Source: Actinomycetota bacterium (GTDB lineage: Bacteria > Actinomycetota > Thermoleophilia > Gaiellales > Gaiellaceae). From it: DNA of 27,155 nucleotides. The notes under the pieces are model-generated. The model was not told the DNA's origin and did no database searches. It saw nothing but the letters and a program-made list of their open reading frames with translations. Made by a program: the position numbers and the translations under genes. How positions within the stretch are numbered: position 1 is the first letter of the stretch; every line of letters begins with the position of its first letter. Of the stretch, positions 1-5,962 are shown one piece after another. The DNA lies in NCBI GenBank assembly GCA_005885085.1, contig VAXY01000002.1, positions 1 to 27,155 on the forward strand, in the 5' to 3' direction.

Positions 1-1
1 C

Positions 2-157
2 ATCCCGAAGCAGACGAGCAAGGCTGCGGACTTGAAGAAGTTCGTGCGCTGGGCATTGACGAAAGGCCAGACAGACGGTCCCAAGCTGCTCTTCCAGCCG
101 ATTCCGAAGGTCGTACTCAAGGCCTCCCTGAAGACGCTGAACCTGGTGCACTCCTAA
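2..157 (+). CDS. pstS: Phosphate ABC transporter substrate-binding protein PstS, C-terminal 51 residues (partial)
   Basis: The frame is open from the left edge and ends at TAA 155-157. The 51 residues include the blocks KKFVRWALTKGQ, LLFQPIPKVV and LKTLNLVHS, which match the end of actinobacterial PstS proteins: a last helix pair followed by a 'PxPxxV...A...L..VHS' tail. PstS is the extracytoplasmic phosphate receptor that delivers phosphate to the PstCAB permease. Most of the protein lies outside the window, so the signal peptide and binding residues cannot be judged. The neighbouring two-component genes fit a phosphate-response locus, but pstCAB does not follow. The last 41 bp overlap the 3' end of the convergent kinase gene. 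The identification rests on the tail only. Confidence 0.7.
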   Translation: MPKQTSKAADLKKFVRWALTKGQTDGPKLLFQPIPKVVLKASLKTLNLVHS

Positions 158-818
158 AACGACAACGCACGGTGAAGCCGTGACCAGGCCCGCCGGTCGC
201 CTCCACCTCGCCGCCGGCCGCCACGACCACGTGCTTCACGATCGCGAGACCGAGGCCCGTGCCCCTCGAGGCGCGGGCCCGGTCGCTGCGATAGAAGCGC
301 TCGAAGACGCGGGAGAGCTCGTCAGGCTCGAGCCCACGTCCGTCGTCGGCAGCCTCGAGCAGGTGCGGGCGCGCCGAAAGCGTCAGGGTCGCTCCGGGCC
401 CCGCGTAACGGATCGAGTTCTCGGCCAGGTTCTCGACGACGATCTGCAACATGCGCCGTCGCAGCGGCAGCTCGACGTCGGGCCCGGCCTCGACCCGGAT
501 CGTCACGTCGGCACGCTCCGCGCTGTCGGCGAGCCTGTCACGCACCTCTTCCAGCACCGGCAGCGCCGACGTCGAGCCAAGAGCCACGACCTCGCGCCCG
601 CTTTCGAGCTCGGACAGGAAGAGGACGTCGTCGACGAGCTCGCTCATCTCCTCGACCTCCTCCCGCGCCTGCGCAAGCAGTGCGTCGCGGTCCGCGCCGG
701 GCAGAGAGGCCGAATCGAGCAACGCAAGCAACCGCGCGAGAGGGGTGCGCAGCTCGTGGGACACTGCGGCCGTGAACCCCACGCGCAGCTCCTGGTAGGC
801 CCGTGTCTCCTCCTGCAT
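117..818 (-). CDS. Sensor histidine kinase core without a sensor domain (PhoR/SenX3-like)
   Basis: A 233-residue protein consisting almost only of a kinase core. A HisKA dimerisation helix carries the phospho-acceptor His21 in SHELRTP. The HATPase domain shows the N box (ENSIRYAG), G1 box (DDGRGLEPDEL), F box (FERFYR) and G2 box (GTGLGLAIV). There is no membrane segment, HAMP or PAS domain, whereas PhoR-type kinases usually have an N-terminal sensor. The ATG at 818 lies 11 bp from the divergent regulator's start. The reading frame stays open upstream on the antisense of that gene, so an earlier start is possible but unlikely. By position it is probably the partner of the adjacent response regulator, with phosphate response as the likely role (inference). 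The missing sensor region suggests a truncation or a rearranged operon. Confidence 0.85.
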   Translation of the reverse strand: MQEETRAYQELRVGFTAAVSHELRTPLARLLALLDSASLPGADRDALLAQAREEVEEMSELVDDVLFLSELESGREVVALGSTSALPVLEEVRDRLADSAERADVTIRVEAGPDVELPLRRRMLQIVVENLAENSIRYAGPGATLTLSARPHLLEAADDGRGLEPDELSRVFERFYRSDRARASRGTGLGLAIVKHVVVAAGGEVEATGGPGHGFTVRCRFRSAPGSASSGRP

Positions 819-829
819 CCGAGACGAGT

Positions 830-1543
830 ATGGCCAAGGTCCTGATCGTCGAGGACGATGCCGTGATCGCGGACGGGATGGCGAAGCACCTTGCCGCAGC
901 CGGCTTCGACCCGATCGTCGTCGGCAAGGGCGACCAAGGGCTGGCCAGGCTCCGCTTCGAACGGCCTGACGTGTGCGTGCTCGACCTGATGCTTCCGGGA
1001 CGCGACGGCTGGAGTGTGATCGAAAGCGCGCGCGCCGAGGGCATCCCCACGCCGATCGTGGTCGTCAGCGCCCGCGGAACCGAGCACGACCGCGTGCACG
1101 CGCTGGAGATCGGCGCGGACGACTATCTCGTCAAACCCTTTTCGATGAACGAGCTCGTCGCCCGCGTCCGTGCTGCTTCGCGGCGCGCGCTCCGACGCGA
1201 CGACGCTGCGCGCGGCGACCCGATCGACATCGAGGAGCTGCGGATCGATCCACGCGAGGTTCAGGCCTTTGTCGACGGGGAGAGCGCAGGCCTGACGCCG
1301 ACCGAGTTCCGATTGCTCTACCAGCTCGCGCTCGACCGTGGCCGGGTCGTCACGCGGGACGAGCTGCTGCAGAAGATCTGGGGCCGGCGCGAGACCCATC
1401 GCGACCGTACCGTGGACGTCTTCGTCCGGCGCCTCCGAGACAAGATCGACCGGCGCGCCACGCGCCACACCTTCATCCAGACCCGCTACGGAGTCGGTTA
1501 CCGGCTGGAGCCGGTCGTCAAAGATCGAACTGCTGGGGTCTGA
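830..1543 (+). CDS. OmpR/PhoB-family response regulator
   Basis: 237 residues. The N-terminal receiver domain has the acidic pocket E8-D9-D10, phospho-acceptor Asp52 (LDLMLPGRDG), Ser80 and Lys102 (LVKPF). The C-terminal winged-helix DNA-binding domain shows LTPTEFRLLYQLA, an RDELLQKIWG helix, and a TVDVFVRRLRDKI recognition helix followed by a TRYGVGYRL wing. I chose ATG 830 because MAKVLIVEDD is the canonical receiver start. An upstream GTG at 803 would add nine non-conserved residues and overlap the divergent kinase. Probable transcription factor of the pst/pho locus, paired with the kinase on the other strand. The last four residues and the TGA are encoded by the left arm of a palindrome (1533-1564), so the natural C-terminus may have been replaced. 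Confidence 0.92.
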   Translation: MAKVLIVEDDAVIADGMAKHLAAAGFDPIVVGKGDQGLARLRFERPDVCVLDLMLPGRDGWSVIESARAEGIPTPIVVVSARGTEHDRVHALEIGADDYLVKPFSMNELVARVRAASRRALRRDDAARGDPIDIEELRIDPREVQAFVDGESAGLTPTEFRLLYQLALDRGRVVTRDELLQKIWGRRETHRDRTVDVFVRRLRDKIDRRATRHTFIQTRYGVGYRLEPVVKDRTAGV

Positions 1544-1564
1544 CCCGGAAGGGTCAGACCCCAG
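1533..1564. repeat. Perfect 14-bp palindrome, REP-like, holding both convergent stop codons
   Basis: Arm CTGGGGTCTGACCC (1533-1546), loop GGAA, arm GGGTCAGACCCCAG (1551-1564). The regulator's TGA (1541-1543) and the opposing small gene's TGA (1554-1556 on the minus strand) lie at symmetric places in the two arms. It could act as a bidirectional transcription terminator, although no clear T tract follows. Dispersed palindromes with a GGGTCTGACCC core occur in many bacteria and resemble REP elements mobilised by RAYT transposases; this is from memory and was not checked here. Confidence 0.75.
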
Positions 1565-1835
1565 AATTTGGAGTAAGCGTCGCGACCGTCCGGCGGCCCT
1601 CCACTTCGTAGATCACGTCGACGGTCTCGTGCTTGCGGTAGGTGCCGGCGACACCCAGCAGCATCGAGAGCCAGCGGATCGGGCCGAGCCGCCCTTCCTG
1701 GGCGAGGGCGCGGCGAAAGAGGAGCTCGTCGCCCAGACGGTCGAAGTCACGCCCTGGCTGCTGCCGGATCCCGTTCACGTACACCTCGTAACTAGCTCCG
1801 ACGCCTGCCGGTAGCCGGACGCGTGACGTGTCCAT
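1554..1835 (-). CDS. Small conserved hypothetical protein, 93 residues
   Basis: The start at ATG 1835 gives MDTSRVRLPAGVG; an in-frame upstream ATG at 1868 would overlap ctaC. The protein reads like a short beta-rich domain: YEVYVNGIRQQPGRDF, then DELLFRRALAQEGRLG, a semi-hydrophobic stretch WLSMLLGVAGTYRKHE and a final strand VDVIYEVEGRR. No signal peptide or catalytic motif is visible. I have the impression that similar short proteins occur in other actinobacteria, but I cannot name a family. It is divergent from ctaC with only about 10 bp between starts and convergent with the regulator. Its last residues (NSGV) and stop come from the palindrome 1533-1564. The function is unknown. Confidence 0.65.
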   Translation of the reverse strand: MDTSRVRLPAGVGASYEVYVNGIRQQPGRDFDRLGDELLFRRALAQEGRLGPIRWLSMLLGVAGTYRKHETVDVIYEVEGRRTVATLTPNSGV

Positions 1836-1845
1836 CCGCCGTAGG

Positions 1846-2850
1846 ATGCCACCGCCGGTGAGGCGCAAGACCTTTCTCCTCGTGCTTGCTCTCGGCGCCG
1901 CGCTGGCGTTCGCGGCCGTCGCCTACGCGGGCAACGGCGGCTTCGCCCCCGAGACACCGCACTCGCCGAACGCCTCGCGCATCAACGACTCGTACAAGTG
2001 GATCGCGATCTTCGCAGCCTTGATCCTGATCGTGGTCGAGGGCTCGCTGCTCTGGTTCGTCTTCCGCTACCGGCAGCGCCGCCGGCCGCGCGCCGCCGAG
2101 GGCCCGCAGATCCACGCGCATACCCGCCTCGAGCTGATCTGGACGGTGATCCCGGTGCTGATCCTCGCCGCCATCGCCTCGTTCCTGTTCTACGAGCTGC
2201 CGGGGATCAAGAACGTGCCGTCCGCGAAGGCCGAGGGTGGGCCGCTGCGGATCAAGGTCGACGCGCACCAGTTCTACTGGCAGTTCACGTATCCGAACGG
2301 CGCGGTGTCGATCGACGAGCTCCATGTCCCGGTGAACCGAACCGTGCGCGTCGACATCACTTCCCACGACGTCGATCACAGCTGGTGGATCCCCGAGCTT
2401 GGGGGGAAGTTCGACGCGATTCCGGGCCAGCGCACGCACACCTGGTTCAAGGCCGACCGGCTCGGTTCGTACCGCGGCCGCTGCGGCGAGTTCTGCGGTG
2501 TCTTCCACGCGGAGATGCGCGCGTTCGTGATCGCCGAGTCGAAGCAGGAATACAGCTCCTGGGTCGGGGGAGTGTCGGCCCAGGCGCTCGGCCGCGGCGA
2601 GTGGGAAGGCGTGTGCGCGAAGTGCCACGGACTTCAGGGACAAGGCGGTTACGGGCCGGCGATCGCGAACAGCGCCCTGCTGACCCAGGCCCAGAGCCTG
2701 CGGCAGCTGCTGCTGAACGGACAGAACCGGATCAAGCCGATCGCGAACTACATGCCCCCGGTCGCCCGCGGCTGGACCGACCGGCAATTCACCGCGCTGC
2801 TCGCCTACTTGAAGCAGAACGTCTACAAGAAGGCTGCGAGTGGCGGCTAG
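1846..2850 (+). CDS. ctaC: Cytochrome c oxidase subunit II with fused cytochrome c domain
   Basis: 334 residues. A signal peptide (RRKTFLLVLALGAALAF) is followed by two transmembrane helices near residues 48-70 and 97-117. The cupredoxin domain carries the CuA ligands His178, Cys213, Glu215, Cys217, His221 and Met224 (GRCGEFCGVFHAEM). A C-terminal heme c domain has CAKCH (Cys257, Cys260, His261) and a likely axial Met303 (NYMPPV). This is the caa3 type: it takes electrons from a cytochrome c domain on the outer face and passes them to subunit I. ATG 1846 was chosen; GTG 1858 is an alternative because TAGGAT at 1842-1847 looks like a -10 box, and GTG 1828 gives a longer form. The stop overlaps ctaD by 11 bp, so the two are translated from one transcript. 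Confidence 0.93.
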   Translation: MPPPVRRKTFLLVLALGAALAFAAVAYAGNGGFAPETPHSPNASRINDSYKWIAIFAALILIVVEGSLLWFVFRYRQRRRPRAAEGPQIHAHTRLELIWTVIPVLILAAIASFLFYELPGIKNVPSAKAEGGPLRIKVDAHQFYWQFTYPNGAVSIDELHVPVNRTVRVDITSHDVDHSWWIPELGGKFDAIPGQRTHTWFKADRLGSYRGRCGEFCGVFHAEMRAFVIAESKQEYSSWVGGVSAQALGRGEWEGVCAKCHGLQGQGGYGPAIANSALLTQAQSLRQLLLNGQNRIKPIANYMPPVARGWTDRQFTALLAYLKQNVYKKAASGG

Positions 2851-4468
2851 AGCCGTGACCTATCGCGCCGACTGGCGGCGCGGGCGCGTCGCGAGCTGGG
2901 TCACGACCGTCGACCACACGCGGATCGGTCTGCTCTACATCGGCACGTCACTCGCCTTCTTCGCCGCCGGCGGAATCCTTGCCCTGCTGATGCGCGCGCA
3001 GCTTGCGCAGGCGGACGAGCACTTCGTCACCCGCAACACGTACAACGAGCTGTTCACGATCCACGGCACGACGATGATCTTCCTCTTCATCGTCCCGTTC
3101 TGGGCCGGGCTGGCGAACTACCTCGTCCCGCTGATGATCGGCGCCCGCGACATGGCGTTCCCGCGGCTGAACGCGCTCTCGTACTGGCTGTTCCTCTTCG
3201 GCGGGGTGACGATGTTCCTCAGCTTCTTCGCGTCGGGTGGTGCGTCGAAGTCCGGCTGGTACGGCTATCCACCGCTGTCGGAAAAGCTGTTCTCACCAGG
3301 GAACGGGCAGGACCTCTGGATCCTCTCGCTGCACCTCGTGGCGCTGTCGTCGCTCGCCGGCGCGATCAACTTCATCTGCACGATCCACAACATGCGCGCG
3401 CCCGGTATGAGCTGGATGCGCATCCCGCTCTTCGTCTGGTCGATCGAGGTCTACTCGATCCTGCTCGTGATCGTCCTCCCTGTGATCAGCGCCGGGCTGA
3501 CGATGCTGTTGCTCGACCGCCAGGTGGGTACGCACTTCTTCCTGCCCGACCAGGGTGGCAACGCTGTCCTCTACCAGCACCTGTTCTGGTTCTTCGGACA
3601 TCCCGAGGTCTACGTGATCATCCTGCCCGCGATGGGTGTGCTCTCCGAGGTGATCCCCGTGTTCTCGCGCAAGCCGATCTTCGGGTACAAAGCGATCGCG
3701 TTCTCGACGGTCGCGATCGGCTTTTACTCGATGCTGGTGTGGGCGCACCACATGTTCAGCGTCGGGCTGCCCAACTTCCTCAGCGTCTTCTTCATGCTCT
3801 CCTCGATGGTGATCGCCGTGCCGACCGGCGTGAAGATCTTCAACTGGATCGCGACCACGTGGCGCGGCAACCTGATCCTCGACACCGCGATGCTCTGGGC
3901 GCTCGGTTTTATCGCCGTGTTCACGGTTGGCGGCCTGTCCGGCATTTTTCTCGCCGCGTTCCCAGTCGACTGGCAGGTGACGGACACCTACTACGTGGTC
4001 GCCCACATGCACTACGTCATGTTCGGCGGTGGCGTCTTCGGCGCGTTCGCGGCCCTTTTCTACTGGTGGCCGAAGCTGTTCGGACGGTTGCTGGACGAGC
4101 GGCTCGGGAAGATCCAGTTCTGGCTGGTGTTCGTCGGCTTCAACCTCACGTTTTTCCCGCAGCACATGCTGGGCCTGCTCGGGATGCCGCGGCGGAACTT
4201 CACCTACAGCGAGCACGGCCTGATCCAGCTGTACAACCTGCTCTCGAGCATCGGCTCCGGTGTAATGGCGATCGGCATGCTGCTGTTCGTGATCAACGTC
4301 GTGAAGACGCAACGCTCGGGCGTCCGGGCCGCCAACGACCCGTGGCTCGCCGACACGCTCGAGTGGTACACCACCTCGCCGCCGCCGGCGTGGAACTTCG
4401 AGCGTGTCCCGTACGTGACGAGCGCGCGGCCGTTGCGCGACCTTCGCCGGAGACTCTCAAGTGCCTAG
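2840..4468 (+). CDS. ctaD: Cytochrome c oxidase subunit I, A-type heme-copper oxidase
   Basis: 542 residues with about 12 membrane helices. The heme a ligands are His75 (IHGTTMIF) and His391. His254 and Tyr258 (GHPEVY) are a CuB ligand and the expected cross-linked Tyr, His303-His304 (AHHMFSVG) are the other CuB ligands, and His389/His391 lie in VAHMHYVMFGG. Glu256 in HPEVY and the Asp in GARDMAFPRLN are the D-channel residues of the A1 type. It reduces O2 to water and pumps protons across the cytoplasmic membrane. The length is that of a subunit I alone, so subunit III is not fused. Starts at GTG 2840 inside ctaC and overlaps ctaB by 8 bp. A second GTG at 2855 would shorten it by five residues. 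Confidence 0.96.
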   Translation: MAARAVTYRADWRRGRVASWVTTVDHTRIGLLYIGTSLAFFAAGGILALLMRAQLAQADEHFVTRNTYNELFTIHGTTMIFLFIVPFWAGLANYLVPLMIGARDMAFPRLNALSYWLFLFGGVTMFLSFFASGGASKSGWYGYPPLSEKLFSPGNGQDLWILSLHLVALSSLAGAINFICTIHNMRAPGMSWMRIPLFVWSIEVYSILLVIVLPVISAGLTMLLLDRQVGTHFFLPDQGGNAVLYQHLFWFFGHPEVYVIILPAMGVLSEVIPVFSRKPIFGYKAIAFSTVAIGFYSMLVWAHHMFSVGLPNFLSVFFMLSSMVIAVPTGVKIFNWIATTWRGNLILDTAMLWALGFIAVFTVGGLSGIFLAAFPVDWQVTDTYYVVAHMHYVMFGGGVFGAFAALFYWWPKLFGRLLDERLGKIQFWLVFVGFNLTFFPQHMLGLLGMPRRNFTYSEHGLIQLYNLLSSIGSGVMAIGMLLFVINVVKTQRSGVRAANDPWLADTLEWYTTSPPPAWNFERVPYVTSARPLRDLRRRLSSA

Positions 4469-5639
4469 TCCGTGGCTCAGGCTGACCGCGCTCTTCGCCT
4501 CCGGCGCGGTGCTGCTGGCGGTCGTCAGCGGCGCGGCCTCGCTCGGCGCCGCCCACCGGGTCCTAGCGGCCCTGGCGCTGCCGCCCTTGGTCGCGCTCGT
4601 CGTCGCCGCGCGGCTCGCGCATGGGCGGCTGCTGGCACCGGCGCTCGCGGCGCTCGCCTCATTCGGCGTCGCCGCGCTCGTCACCGCGCGCGGCTTGCAC
4701 CTGGCGTTCTCGGCCGTGGCTTTCGCGGCGACGCTGATCCTGACTGCGGCGACGTACCGCGGCGCACCGGCACCGCGCGCAGCCTGGCGCGACTACGTCA
4801 CCCTGATGAAGCCCCGGATCATGTCGCTCCTGCTGATCACCGCTCTCGGCGCGATGTTCGTCGGGGCGAAAGGTGCGCCCTCCGCCTGGCTCGCAGTCGT
4901 CACGATCGCCGGCCTCGCGCTCGCCTGCGGTGGGGCCTCCGCCCTCAACCACGTGCTCGACCGCGACATCGACAGGCTGATGGGAGCGCGTACCCGGGCT
5001 CGACCGCTCGCCGCCGATCGGATGCCGGCGTCGCATGCGCTCGAATTCGGTCTGACGCTGTCGGCTTTCTCGTTCGTCTTGCTCGCGTCGCTCGTCAACG
5101 TCCTCACCGCGACGCTGGCGCTCGTCGGCAACCTCTTCTACGTCCTCGTCTACACCCGCTGGCTCAAGCGCAGCACGCCGCAGAACATCGTCATCGGCGG
5201 CGCCGCCGGCGCCGTGCCGCCGCTCGTCGGCTGGGCCGCGGTGACCGGGAACCTGACGCTACCCGCGCTGTGGCTGTTCCTGATCGTCTTCTTCTGGACG
5301 CCGCCGCATTTCTGGGCACTCGCGTTACTGATCCGGCGGGACTACGAGGCGGCGCGCATCCCGATGCTGCCGGTCGTGCGCGGCGTACGGGAGACGACGC
5401 GCCAGATCGTGCTGTACGCACTCGCCCTCGTCGGGATGACAGTGGTCCCGGTCGCCTGGGGAACGCTCGGCGCGGTCTACCTCGGCGCCGCGCTCGGTCT
5501 TGGCGCCGCGTTCGTGCTGCTCGCCCTGCGCCTCCGACGCGAGACAACGCCGCGGCACGCGTCACAGCTCTTCCACTACTCGCTCCTCTATCTCGCGCTG
5601 CTGTTCGTGGCCATGGCCCTCGACCCGCTGGTGTCATGA
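4461..5639 (+). CDS. ctaB: Heme o synthase (protoheme IX farnesyltransferase) with extra N-terminal CtaA-like four-helix domain
   Basis: 392 residues, about 100 longer than usual for CtaB. From about residue 112 it is a UbiA-type prenyltransferase: DYVTLMKPRIM, the Asp-rich NHVLDRDIDRLMGAR motif, YTRWLKRSTPQNIVIGG, and RRDYEAARIPMLPVV. It farnesylates heme b to heme o for the oxidase encoded by this operon. Residues 1-105 form four membrane helices with His32 (AAHRVLA) at the start of helix 2 and His80 (GLHLAFS) at the start of helix 4. That is the layout of one half of heme A synthase (CtaA/COX15), so this may be a partial CtaA-CtaB fusion (inference). Starts at GTG 4461 within ctaD; the stop overlaps the next gene as ATGA. 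Confidence 0.93.
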   Translation: MPSPWLRLTALFASGAVLLAVVSGAASLGAAHRVLAALALPPLVALVVAARLAHGRLLAPALAALASFGVAALVTARGLHLAFSAVAFAATLILTAATYRGAPAPRAAWRDYVTLMKPRIMSLLLITALGAMFVGAKGAPSAWLAVVTIAGLALACGGASALNHVLDRDIDRLMGARTRARPLAADRMPASHALEFGLTLSAFSFVLLASLVNVLTATLALVGNLFYVLVYTRWLKRSTPQNIVIGGAAGAVPPLVGWAAVTGNLTLPALWLFLIVFFWTPPHFWALALLIRRDYEAARIPMLPVVRGVRETTRQIVLYALALVGMTVVPVAWGTLGAVYLGAALGLGAAFVLLALRLRRETTPRHASQLFHYSLLYLALLFVAMALDPLVS

Positions 5640-5809
5640 CCGAGCGAGAACTCGAGCCCCCACCGCCGCGCACGACGAGCGAGCCCGTCGAGGCGACCCC
5701 CGAGGTGGCCCGGAAGAACGTGCTGCTCGGCCTCGCCCTACTCGGAATCGCACTGCTGATCGCCGCCGGCGCGGTCGGCGTCTCGCTGATTTACCTCCAG
5801 TTCGACTAG
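5636..5809 (+). CDS. 57-residue single-helix membrane protein, last gene of the oxidase operon
   Basis: ATG 5636 overlaps the ctaB stop as ATGA, so translation is probably coupled. The N-terminal half is acidic and proline-rich (EREL, EPPPPRTTSEP). One hydrophobic helix follows (about residues 28-52), and the chain ends with YLQFD. No signal peptide precedes the tail, so the N-terminus is likely cytoplasmic. The position suggests a small accessory subunit or assembly factor of the oxidase, comparable in size to single-helix small subunits of other oxidases. I do not recognise its family, and the link is by position only. Confidence 0.7.
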   Translation: MTERELEPPPPRTTSEPVEATPEVARKNVLLGLALLGIALLIAAGAVGVSLIYLQFD

Positions 5810-5839
5810 GAACCGGGAGTGACAGCGCTATTTCCGCTC

Positions 5840-5962
5840 CCGAGGACGCCTCAGCGCGCCGGACAGCGTGGCCCGGCGGCCCGTGCTTCGCTCCGTTAGA
5901 GGTTCTTCTGACTAAAGCCAAAGGCTCAGGAGGCCGATTGCCCCCTCATGAGGCGTCCTCGG
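5840..5962. repeat. 14-bp perfect inverted repeat enclosing the leader and start codon of the metalloprotease gene
   Basis: CCGAGGACGCCTCA at 5840-5853 is exactly complementary to TGAGGCGTCCTCGG at 5949-5962, 95 nt later. The right arm begins inside the ATG (5948-5950) and covers the first codons of the next gene. Between the arms lie a smaller hairpin (CGCCGG/CCGGCG, near 5856-5877), a second weak one near 5895-5912 and an AGGAGG at 5928-5933, 14 nt before the ATG. This could be a folded mRNA leader that hides the start codon, or a short MITE-like element with 14-bp ends; no target-site duplication was seen. Confidence 0.6.

Noticed and set aside
803..829. GTG 803 as start of the response regulator
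   Set aside because: It adds nine residues not typical of receivers and overlaps the divergent kinase; MAKVLIVEDD at 830 is the canonical start.
644..1468. Long minus-strand frames over the regulator, and similar long opposite-strand frames over ctaD, zwf, tkt and others
   Set aside because: They are shadows from high-GC codon bias, with Arg/His/Asp-rich low-complexity translations and no domains.
5895..5945. Possible c-di-GMP-I (GEMM) riboswitch before the metalloprotease
   Set aside because: The AAAGCC...GCCGATTGCC part recalls GEMM, but the conserved GGCAAACC half is absent and the helices do not fit. Only an unassigned structured leader is reported.
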